NCBI GenBank assembly: GCA_947177185.1
Contig: CAMWTJ010000005.1
Span: 1-64,000 of the forward strand
Length of the DNA: 64,000 bases
From: an uncultured Porphyromonadaceae bacterium
GTDB lineage: Bacteria > Bacteroidota > Bacteroidia > Bacteroidales > Muribaculaceae
Direction: 5' to 3'
Part shown: positions 25,123 through 31,977 of the stretch, piece by piece
How positions within the stretch are numbered: the first letter of the stretch is position 1
Layout: each line of letters begins with the position of its first letter
Made by a program: the position numbers and the translations under genes
The notes under the pieces: model-generated
The model's input: only the letters and a program-made list of their open reading frames with translations
Databases searched by the model: none
What the model was told of the DNA's origin: nothing

Positions 25123-26463
25123 TTATTTCCGGCGCATGCCGCGCATCTGACGCATCATGCCCATGGGGTTCTTCATGGAGGTGACCTGCTGCATCATCTT
25201 ACGCATCTGCTCAAACTGTTTGAGCAGGCGGTTCACTTCCGCGGGTGTCGTGCCCGAGCCGCGGGCTATGCGCTGACGCCTGGAGCCGGCGTTGAGGATT
25301 TCGGGATGCTCGCGCTCTTCAGGAGTCATCGACATGATTATGGCCTCCACGCTTTTGAAGGCGTTGTCGTCGATGTCGATATCCTTTAGGGCTTTGCCCA
25401 CGCCCGGTATCATGGCTGCGAGGTCTTTGATGTTGCCCATCTTCTTGACCTGCTGTATCTGCTTGAGAAAGTCGTTGAAGGTGAACTGGTTGCGGCGGAA
25501 TTTCTTGGCTATTTCCTCGGCCTCTTTCTCGTCGAACTGCTGCTGGGCCTTTTCCACGAGCGACACGATGTCGCCCATGCCCAGGATGCGGTTGGCCATG
25601 CGGTCGGGGTGGAACACGTCGATGCCGTCGAGCGTTTCGCCCGTGCCCACGAATTTAATGGGCTTCTGCACCACGCTGCGTATGGACAGCGCCGCACCGC
25701 CGCGGGTGTCGCCGTCGAGTTTGGTAAGCACCACGCCGTCGAAGTCAAGGCGTTCGTTGAATGTCTTGGCGGTGTTGACGGCGTCCTGACCAGTCATGGA
25801 GTCCACGACGAACAGAATTTCGCCGGGATTGATGGCTTTCTTGATGGCTTCGATTTCGTCCATCATCTGCTCGTCCACGGCAAGGCGGCCGGCGGTGTCG
25901 ACTATCACGAGGTCGAAGCGGTTGGCGCGCGCATGCTCCACGGCGCGGCGCGCAATGCCCACGGGGTCTTTCACATCGGGCTCGGTGTACACCTCGGCGC
26001 CTATGCTCGAAGCCAGCACCTTGAGCTGGTCGATGGCCGCGGGGCGGTACACGTCGCATGCCACGAGCAGCGGACGCATGTGCTTCTCGGCCATGAGCTT
26101 CTTGGCCAGCTTGCCGGTAAAGGTGGTTTTGCCGGAGCCTTGCAGGCCGCTCATGAGTATGATGGCCGGATTGCCCTTGAGTGTCATCGGCGCCACCTCT
26201 CCGCCCATGAGTGCGGCGAGTTCGTCGTTGACGATTTTCACCATCAGCTGCTCGGGCTTGACGGCGTTGATTACGTTCTGTCCGAGCGCTTTTTGCTTGA
26301 CGGCGTCGGTGAAAGCCTTGGCGGTGGCGAAATTCACGTCGGCGTCGATAAGTGCGCGGCGCACATCCTTGAGGGTGTCGGCTACGTTGATTTCGGTGAT
26401 TTTGCCTTGTCCTTTGAGTATCTTGAAACTGCGCTCGAGGCGGTCGCTTAGTCGTTCAAACAT
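25123..26463 (-). CDS. ffh: Signal recognition particle protein Ffh
   Basis: A 446-residue SRP54 GTPase that binds signal sequences on ribosomes and, with the SRP RNA, targets them to FtsY. It has an N domain (residues 1-85), a G domain with G1 GLQGSGKTTFTGKLA, the insertion-box DVYRPAAIDQLK, G3 DTAGRL, G4 TKLDGD and GTGE, and a Met-rich M domain ending MKNPMGMMRQMRGMRRK. All motifs are intact. It is in a minus-strand run between panD and folD. Confidence 0.97.
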   Translation of the reverse strand: MFERLSDRLERSFKILKGQGKITEINVADTLKDVRRALIDADVNFATAKAFTDAVKQKALGQNVINAVKPEQLMVKIVNDELAALMGGEVAPMTLKGNPAIILMSGLQGSGKTTFTGKLAKKLMAEKHMRPLLVACDVYRPAAIDQLKVLASSIGAEVYTEPDVKDPVGIARRAVEHARANRFDLVIVDTAGRLAVDEQMMDEIEAIKKAINPGEILFVVDSMTGQDAVNTAKTFNERLDFDGVVLTKLDGDTRGGAALSIRSVVQKPIKFVGTGETLDGIDVFHPDRMANRILGMGDIVSLVEKAQQQFDEKEAEEIAKKFRRNQFTFNDFLKQIQQVKKMGNIKDLAAMIPGVGKALKDIDIDDNAFKSVEAIIMSMTPEEREHPEILNAGSRRQRIARGSGTTPAEVNRLLKQFEQMRKMMQQVTSMKNPMGMMRQMRGMRRK

Positions 26464-26490
26464 ATTTGGTTGCGGGGTGGTGGGATGGGA

Positions 26491-26841
26491 TTAGACGAGT
26501 TGGTTGGTCGCGGTGTCGGGGAATATCACCGAGGGCTTGAATGTGCGTGCTTCCTCGACGGTCATGGAGGCGTAGGCCATTATGATTACCACGTCGCCGG
26601 GCTGCACCAGACGGGCTGCGGCGCCGTTGAGGCATATCACGCCGCTGCGGCGTTCGCCGGGTATGGCGTATGTGTCGAGGCGCGCGCCGTTGTTGTTGTT
26701 GACTATGAATACGCGTTCGCCGGGAAGGATTCCGGCCGCATCCATCAGGTCCTGGTCGATGGTGATGCTGCCTATATAGTCGAGCCGCGCTTCGGTGACC
26801 GTCACGCGGTGTATTTTTGATTTCAGAATTTCAACGTTCAT
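26491..26841 (-). CDS. panD: Aspartate 1-decarboxylase (pyruvoyl proenzyme)
   Basis: A 116-residue enzyme making beta-alanine from aspartate for pantothenate. The self-processing Gly-Ser site is in [17 protein letters not shown] (Ser24/25, becoming the pyruvoyl group), followed by [31 protein letters not shown] and DVVIIMAYA. The tracked ORF is 33 codons too long. The ATG at 26841 overlaps the panC stop (ATGA) and begins with the family-typical [12 protein letters not shown]. Confidence 0.96.
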   Translation of the reverse strand: MNVEILKSKIHRVTVTEARLDYIGSITIDQDLMDAAGILPGERVFIVNNNNGARLDTYAIPGERRSGVICLNGAAARLVQPGDVVIIMAYASMTVEEARTFKPSVIFPDTATNQLV

Positions 26842-27701
26842 GATTGTGGCGTTGCGGGAAAGCTGATGTTGTCGATTAGCCGCACGCCGCCGCAGAACAC
26901 GGTGATGCAGCCTATGGCTCCTTCGGGAGCTTCGTGCCATGCGGCCACGGGCTGCATGGTGTCGGGATGCACTATCTCGAAATACTCCACGTCCAGGCCG
27001 TCAATGGCATTGAGCGCGCCTACAGTGGTGTCCTTCACCTGCGCGGGCGTGGCGCCTGCGGTGCAGGAGTCGACAGCGGCGCACAGCGCGCGGTATATGG
27101 CGGGTGCGGTGGCGCGGGCGGCGGCGTCCAGCCTTGTGTTGCGCGAGCTCATGGCGAGGCCGTCGGCTTCGCGCATTATGGGGCAGGGCACTATGGTGCC
27201 GTCGAATCCGACTATCTGCGCCATGCGGCGTATCACGGCTATCTGCTGTATGTCCTTACGGCCGAAATAGGCGCGAGTGGGGCGGGCCCAGTCGAAAAGT
27301 TTGCTTACTATCTGCGCCACGCCGTTGAAATGGCCGGGCCGCATGGCTCCTTCCATCACTTCGGCCACTGAGCCGAGGTCGAACACGCGCGTGTCAGGTT
27401 CGGGATAGATTTCCTCCACGGAGGGCACGAACGCAAAATCCACGCTTTCGGCCTCAAGCAGCGCGCAGTCGGCCTGCTCGGTGCGCGGATAGGTGCGCAG
27501 GTCGTCGGGATTGTTGAACTGCGTGGGGTTTACGAAGATGCTTGTCACTACCACATCGTTCTGTTGGCGGGCTTTGCGCACGAGCGAGATATGACCGTCG
27601 TGCAGAGCGCCCATGGTGGGCACAAGGCCTATGCTGCGGCCTGCGGCCTTTGCCTCGGCCACGGCTTCGCGCAGTTGCTCGACTGTTCGTAGTATTTTCA
27701 T
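26838..27701 (-). CDS. panC: Pantothenate synthetase
   Basis: A 287-residue ATP-dependent ligase joining pantoate and beta-alanine. It has the nucleotide-binding [15 protein letters not shown] (HxGH), NPTQFN, the catalytic region [14 protein letters not shown] (GxKD) and [15 protein letters not shown], a KMSKS-like segment. It is the first gene of the panC-panD-ffh-folD-capA run, with a promoter at 27737-27744, and overlaps panD by 4 nt. No panB is seen here. Confidence 0.97.
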   Translation of the reverse strand: MKILRTVEQLREAVAEAKAAGRSIGLVPTMGALHDGHISLVRKARQQNDVVVTSIFVNPTQFNNPDDLRTYPRTEQADCALLEAESVDFAFVPSVEEIYPEPDTRVFDLGSVAEVMEGAMRPGHFNGVAQIVSKLFDWARPTRAYFGRKDIQQIAVIRRMAQIVGFDGTIVPCPIMREADGLAMSSRNTRLDAAARATAPAIYRALCAAVDSCTAGATPAQVKDTTVGALNAIDGLDVEYFEIVHPDTMQPVAAWHEAPEGAIGCITVFCGGVRLIDNISFPATPQS

Positions 27702-27736
27702 TTCTTTCTGGCTTATACAAGCGTTGTTTCAGGCTG

Positions 27737-27744
27737 CAAAATTA
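27737..27744 (-). promoter_or_regulatory. -7 element of the panC operon
   Basis: TAATTTTG on the minus strand, 35 nt before the panC ATG, matches TAnnTTTG. The remaining bases to 27802 show nothing further. Confidence 0.6.
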
Positions 27745-27802
27745 CAACTTTTTATCGGCCTGCGAAAATATTTGCTCTTAAAATGCCTTGCGCCGCACGT
27801 TT

Positions 27803-28333
27803 TCAGGCGCCGTACACGTTGCGCAGTATCGTGTCGGCGGCGGAGCGGATGTCGAGCTGTCCGCAGCCCGGGCCGGCAGCCATAAGGAGCAGCGGCACCG
27901 AGGGGAGGCCTGGAGCGTAGGGCGGCTGTATGTAGTCTATCTCGGTGCGTGCCGCGAATCCGAGGCGTTTGTAAAACGCTATGCGCCTGTCGGCCATCTC
28001 ATTGGCTCCGGGGCGCTCCACTTCGAGCACCACGGGACATCCGGCCGTGCGTATGAATTCGGCCATGGCTTGCGCGCCCATGTTGCGGCCGCGCATAGCC
28101 GAGTCTATGGCGAAGTGCTCCACATATAAGAACGTGTCGAACTGCCAGTACGAGAGCATGCCTGCCGTGTGGCCGCGTTCGTCGCTTATGACGAGCAGGC
28201 GCAACATCCCGTCGGCACGCTGCGCGCGGCCGAAAAGGTCGTCGGTCGGGCGGCGTTCTTCGGGTGGAAATGCCTCAAGGTATATGTCTTCTATGGCGCT
28301 GCGCCGGGATGTGTCGAAGGGATTTAGTTGCAT
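27803..28333 (-). CDS. GNAT family N-acetyltransferase
   Basis: A 176-residue cytoplasmic acetyltransferase-like protein. The acetyl-CoA motif A appears in VEHFAIDSAMRGRNMGAQAMAEFI (R-G-R-N-M-G-A), followed by VVLEVERPG and FYKRLGFAARTE, where the Tyr may be the general acid. The substrate is unknown. The start at 28333 (MQLNPFDTSRR) is chosen because the longer tracked ORF would run through the divergent promoter and gluQ start. It is transcribed alone from a promoter that shares bases with that of gluQ. Confidence 0.85.
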   Translation of the reverse strand: MQLNPFDTSRRSAIEDIYLEAFPPEERRPTDDLFGRAQRADGMLRLLVISDERGHTAGMLSYWQFDTFLYVEHFAIDSAMRGRNMGAQAMAEFIRTAGCPVVLEVERPGANEMADRRIAFYKRLGFAARTEIDYIQPPYAPGLPSVPLLLMAAGPGCGQLDIRSAADTILRNVYGA

Positions 28334-28366
28334 GTCAGTCGGAAAAAGTTTACCTTTGCAAAGATA
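28328..28366. promoter_or_regulatory. Overlapping divergent promoters of gluQ and the GNAT gene
   Basis: Plus-strand TACCTTTG (28351-28358), with TTG at 28328-28330 (20-nt spacer), faces minus-strand TATCTTTG (28359-28366). Together they form the palindrome CTTTGCAAAG. The gluQ start codon lies only about 18 nt after its -7 box, so its transcript leader must be very short. Confidence 0.65.
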
Positions 28367-28376
28367 ATAATTTGTG

Positions 28377-29321
28377 ATGAAAAACGAAAAAGTGGGACGC
28401 TTCGCTCCGTCGCCTACGGGCCGCATGCACCTCGGCAATGTGTTCACAGCATTGCTGTCGTGGCTTTCGGTGCGGTCGGCCGGCGGCCGCTGGGTGCTGC
28501 GCATCGAGGACCTTGACCCTCAGCGGTCGCGGCGCGAGTATGCTGAAATCATAGAGGACGACCTGCGCTGGCTCGGCCTCGACTGGGATGAAGGAGGCCT
28601 TGCAGGCGCCGGTGCGCACGGTCCGTACAGCCAAAGCCTGCGCGGCGAGATATATAATGAGTATCTGCGGCGCCTGCACAGCACCGGGCTGGTATATGCC
28701 TGCACATGCCGGCGCGCCGATATCCTCGCCACGCAGGCACCGCATCAGAGCGACGGACGCATCATATATGCCGGCACCTGTCGTCCGCCGGTGCTTCCTG
28801 CACCGTTTGAGGCGCCGGCAGCCGGCGTGTCCTGCTCCGAGCGTCTTTATGTGCCGGGCCGGGCCATCTGTTTTACCGACGGGGTGTTCGGGCCGCAGAG
28901 TGTGTGCCTCGACACGCATTGCGGCGATTTCGTGGTGCGGCGTGCCGATGGCGCGTGGGCCTATCAGCTGGCAGTAGTGGTGGACGACGCGCTCATGGGC
29001 GTGACCGAGGTGATGCGCGGAAGCGACCTGCTGCTGTCCACGGCCCAGCAGCTGTATCTTTACGACCTGCTGGGACTGGAGGCGCCGGAATTTGTGCACG
29101 TGCCTCTGCTGTGCAATTCGGCCGGTGTGCGCCTGTCGAAGCGCGACGGCGCTCTCGGCATGGCCGAGCTGCGCGCGCGATGCACGCCGGAGCAGGTGAT
29201 AGGGCGGCTGGCGCACCTGGCCGGACTGACCTCCGACGATGCGCCCGTGTCGGCTCGGGAACTTATCCCGGTCTATTCGCCCCAGCGCATCCCGCCGGTG
29301 CTGCAGCTCGTCGCGGAGTAG
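28377..29321 (+). CDS. gluQ: Glutamyl-queuosine tRNA(Asp) synthetase
   Basis: A 314-residue truncated class I GluRS-like enzyme that attaches glutamate to the queuosine of tRNA-Asp; it lacks the anticodon-binding domain. It has the HIGH-like APSPTGRMHLGN, RIEDLD, GPYSQS, a zinc site formed by YACTCRRADI and YAGTCR (Cys-x-Cys...Tyr-x3-Cys), GVTEVMRGSDLL and the KMSKS-like RLSKRDGA. Length is normal. The ATG at 28377 is used; a GTG at 28374 is in frame just before it. Only 4 nt separate its end from the convergent regulator gene. Confidence 0.92.
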   Translation: MKNEKVGRFAPSPTGRMHLGNVFTALLSWLSVRSAGGRWVLRIEDLDPQRSRREYAEIIEDDLRWLGLDWDEGGLAGAGAHGPYSQSLRGEIYNEYLRRLHSTGLVYACTCRRADILATQAPHQSDGRIIYAGTCRPPVLPAPFEAPAAGVSCSERLYVPGRAICFTDGVFGPQSVCLDTHCGDFVVRRADGAWAYQLAVVVDDALMGVTEVMRGSDLLLSTAQQLYLYDLLGLEAPEFVHVPLLCNSAGVRLSKRDGALGMAELRARCTPEQVIGRLAHLAGLTSDDAPVSARELIPVYSPQRIPPVLQLVAE

Positions 29322-29325
29322 GGCG

Positions 29326-30276
29326 TCAGCTGTGCTCGGAAAGGTCCACGAGGTGGTGGATGATGGCAAAAATGGTAAGGCCGGCCGTGGAGTGGATGCC
29401 GAGCTTGGCGCTTATGTTGCGGCGGTGGGTGGTGACAGTGTGCACCGACAGGCACAGCTCGTCGGCTATTTCTTTGTTCGACATGCCGCGCGCCACGCAC
29501 CGCACTATGTCTTTTTCGCGTTCGCCCAGGGCATTGAGTTGCTCCGATTCCTCCTCGGCGGGCTCTTCGGGATTTTCGTCGTCGACGAGGCGGGTGCGCA
29601 GCGTGTTTTCAAGCGCTTCCACAGCCGGAACAAACAGGCGGCTTTCCACGTCGAAATGCGCCATAAGGTCGCGTTCGCATATAATTATATCGAACAGGGC
29701 GGCGCTCAGCCGTGCGTTGTCTTTCTGGTTGTAGTGATATATGAATATGTCTTTAAGCTCGTTGAGCTTGGCTGCCATGTGGCCGTGGTTCACAGAAAAC
29801 TTGGCAATGCTGAACTGCTCGTCGACGCGTCCGTCGAGCAGGGCGTCCACGTAGGCGAACACCTCATTGTTTTCGTGCTCCATGTGGTTTTTCACCTCCA
29901 CCACATAGTCGTCGTAGAATTTCATGAGCAGAAACGCTACATCGTTGGTGTCGAAATAGTTGATGGCTTCTATCAGGTGGTGGCGTATGCGCGGGAGCGT
30001 CACGTCGAGAAACGACGAGTGCGCCATGCGCAGGTAGCCCATGAGCGACGGTAACGCTACCGATTCCGGCGAGCATCCGTAGCCGCTCAGCAGGTTGCAC
30101 ACGGCCAGGAAGGTGTCGGTATCCACTCCGTTGGCGCGGCACACTTCGTCGATTGAGCTGTCGCCGAACCCGAAGGCTATGTCGAAGCGGCTGATGGCCA
30201 TCAGCAGCATGTTGTTGTCGCGGATAAGCTCGCGCATATTGTTGCGGGCGTTGTAGCCCCGTTGCTTGTCGATCAT
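29326..30276 (-). CDS. RIC/hemerythrin-like domain fused to LuxR-type helix-turn-helix
   Basis: A 316-residue probable transcription regulator. Residues 13-65 resemble the ScdA N-terminal domain (DUF542), but the usual CC pair is replaced by FGFG. Residues 95-225 look like the four-helix di-iron domain of RIC/YtfE proteins, with likely ligands in RIRHHL (His99/100), HMEHENNEVF (His131, His134/Glu135), NHGH (His164/166) and HFDVESRLFVP (His207, Glu211). An acidic linker (232-246) leads to a GerE HTH (247-305, GEREKDIVRCVARGMSNKEIADELCLS). It could sense NO, oxygen or iron. The tracked start at 30300 falls inside the -7 box, so the ATG at 30276 is used. It is divergent from the haem operon. Confidence 0.85.
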   Translation of the reverse strand: MIDKQRGYNARNNMRELIRDNNMLLMAISRFDIAFGFGDSSIDEVCRANGVDTDTFLAVCNLLSGYGCSPESVALPSLMGYLRMAHSSFLDVTLPRIRHHLIEAINYFDTNDVAFLLMKFYDDYVVEVKNHMEHENNEVFAYVDALLDGRVDEQFSIAKFSVNHGHMAAKLNELKDIFIYHYNQKDNARLSAALFDIIICERDLMAHFDVESRLFVPAVEALENTLRTRLVDDENPEEPAEEESEQLNALGEREKDIVRCVARGMSNKEIADELCLSVHTVTTHRRNISAKLGIHSTAGLTIFAIIHHLVDLSEHS

Positions 30277-30297
30277 GATTAACGATTTTTTCCCATG

Positions 30298-30305
30298 CAA
30301 AGGTA
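30298..30305 (-). promoter_or_regulatory. -7 element of the RIC-HTH regulator gene
   Basis: TACCTTTG on the minus strand, 21 nt upstream of the ATG at 30276. It overlaps the upstream ATG of the tracked ORF, ruling that start out. Confidence 0.7.
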
Positions 30306-30326
30306 CGGAGAAATTCTGTGCAACAA

Positions 30327-30421
30327 AATACTCAAAAGTAACTAATTGATGCGTTGATGTGCCGAAAACGCCACGGGCGGCATAGGCCGTCGGGCCGGAA
30401 ATAACCCCAAAAATGAGTATT
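30327..30421. promoter_or_regulatory. Inverted repeat AATACTCA / TGAGTATT between regulator and haem operon
   Basis: AATACTCA (30327-30334) and TGAGTATT (30414-30421) are exact inverted copies 79 nt apart. One is close upstream of the regulator promoter and the other abuts the -33 region of the operon promoter, positions suitable for autoregulation and operon control. Confidence 0.45.
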
Positions 30422-30450
30422 GCCTCTGTTTTCCGGGCGGTCTAATTTTG
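30420..30450 (+). promoter_or_regulatory. Promoter of the calycin-hmu operon
   Basis: TTG (30420-30422) and TAATTTTG (30443-30450) are spaced 20 nt apart, with the first ATG 29 nt downstream. The TGAGTATT half-site overlaps the -33 element, so a bound protein could affect RNA polymerase. Confidence 0.7.
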
Positions 30451-30479
30451 CACTCGGAAAAATCAAACACATTTCAGAT

Positions 30480-31325
30480 ATGAAGAAAGCAATCTTATTT
30501 TCGCTCGTTGCTGTTTCCGCGGCTCTGGCCTCCTGCAGCGACTCAAATTCCGACGAACCCGCAATCAATGCCGCCGAGGCAGTGGCGGGAGTTTATGACG
30601 GCTACACTGTGGCCACGAGCCAGTATTTCGGCAACATGGTGGCTGTGGATCAGAAAGTCACCGTCGTGGCCGTGTCGGCCGACCGCGCAAGCGTAAGCTG
30701 CAACTCCGACACCTGGGGCGCCTTCACCATCGCCGACGCCGCAGTAGTGGCCACAGAAGGCGGTGCCTACGCCATAAGCGGCACGGGAGTGTCAGTGATG
30801 GGCATGCAGGGACAGAACTCCAAGGAGTACACCTGCGACATGAGCGGAACCGTCGACGCTTCGGGCAATGCCGAATTCAGCTTCAGCTGCCCGCAGGAGA
30901 TGGGCGGCCTGACCATACGCTTCGCGCAGGGCGCAGTGCCTGCGGAAATAGTGGTGCCCGGCACATACAAAGGCTACACCGAGGCTTCGAGCGCATATTT
31001 CCAGGGAATGACCGCCGACGGACAGACCATCGCAATCACAGCCGCCGCCGACGGCAAGTACGACGTGGCCTACACATCCGACACGTGGGGTGAGTTCAGC
31101 GTCAAAGGCGCTGCTGTCACTGCCGACGGCAATGTGTTTCGCCTCTCCGGCGAAGGCGTGGCCACGATGGGCATGGGCGGAAACGTAAGCGAGTACGCAT
31201 GCACATTCGAGGGCACAGTCGATGCCGCCAAAGAAGATCCTTATTTCAAGTTTGCCGTGGCAGCGGTGATGGGCGGTCTTACGGTTGAGTTCCACTCCGG
31301 CGACATGCCCGGCGAAGCCGAATAA
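30480..31325 (+). CDS. Tandem calycin-like lipoprotein
   Basis: A 281-residue lipoprotein (lipobox LASC, Cys19) made of two homologous repeats of about 115-120 residues. Repeat 1 (about 36-151) contains VAGVYDGYT, SQYFGNM, NSDTWGAF, SGTGVSVMGM and MGGLTIRF. Repeat 2 (about 156-277) has the matching VPGTYKGYT, SAYFQGM, TSDTWGEF, SGEGVATMGM and MGGLTVEF. These resemble the calycin-like (PF13944) domains found with HmuY in Bacteroidales; calycins are small beta-barrels that bind hydrophobic ligands, so haem or porphyrin binding is a reasonable inference. It is the first gene of the hmu operon, 4 nt before hmuY. Confidence 0.8.
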   Translation: MKKAILFSLVAVSAALASCSDSNSDEPAINAAEAVAGVYDGYTVATSQYFGNMVAVDQKVTVVAVSADRASVSCNSDTWGAFTIADAAVVATEGGAYAISGTGVSVMGMQGQNSKEYTCDMSGTVDASGNAEFSFSCPQEMGGLTIRFAQGAVPAEIVVPGTYKGYTEASSAYFQGMTADGQTIAITAAADGKYDVAYTSDTWGEFSVKGAAVTADGNVFRLSGEGVATMGMGGNVSEYACTFEGTVDAAKEDPYFKFAVAAVMGGLTVEFHSGDMPGEAE

Positions 31326-31329
31326 CGGG

Positions 31330-31971
31330 ATGCTCGGGAAACTCATTTCATGCGTTATAGTGCCGGGGGCAGCAGTGCTGCTCCCGGCATGCAGCGGCAT
31401 CATGGGAGGCATCTACGACGATCCGCTCGAAGAAACGGTGGCGGGCTATGGATTCGTGGAGGCTTCGGACGGTGTGCGCCCGGGCAGCATATATATCGAC
31501 GCTACCGACTATACGCGGTGGACCTACATCGATTTCAGCGCCATGCGCATCGACACGCTGCATGTGTCGGACCCGACTCCCGCGGAGTGGGATATCGCCA
31601 TCCACCGCTACGATGTGAAGACCAACGGAGGCTCGGCGTGCGCCACCGGGGCCACGGGCTTTGACTCGCCGCTGCTCACACCGGGCGATATGTCGCCCGA
31701 CGTGTGGACCACGCAGACCATAGTCACCGATATGAGCACCATGATGGACGGCTATCTCAGCTACGTAGAGTCTTGGTACAGCCCGGTGGTGTCGCAATGG
31801 CTCGATGTGGACAAGTCCACGATGCCGCCCGTGTACACGCTCTCAGGCAAGGTGTATGTGGTGCGCACTGCCGATGGCCGCCACGTGGCTCTCCGGCTTG
31901 CCGATTACATGAACACGGCCGGTGTAAAGGGCTATATGACCATAGAATATCTTTATCCGTTTCATCCCTGA
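31330..31971 (+). CDS. hmuY: HmuY family haem-binding lipoprotein
   Basis: A 213-residue surface lipoprotein (lipobox LPAC) of the HmuY haemophore family, which takes haem from host proteins and hands it to HmuR. Family text is clear: YIDATDYTRWTYIDF, AEWDIAIHRYDVKTNGGSA and a final KGYMTIEYLYPF strand. The mature part would form an all-beta right-handed fold. In P. gingivalis HmuY two His ligands bind haem; other Bacteroidales homologues use Met, and the ligands here are not assignable by eye. The start at 31330 is 4 nt after the calycin gene stop; hmuR follows after 6 nt. Confidence 0.9.
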   Translation: MLGKLISCVIVPGAAVLLPACSGIMGGIYDDPLEETVAGYGFVEASDGVRPGSIYIDATDYTRWTYIDFSAMRIDTLHVSDPTPAEWDIAIHRYDVKTNGGSACATGATGFDSPLLTPGDMSPDVWTTQTIVTDMSTMMDGYLSYVESWYSPVVSQWLDVDKSTMPPVYTLSGKVYVVRTADGRHVALRLADYMNTAGVKGYMTIEYLYPFHP

Positions 31972-31977
31972 CGATTT

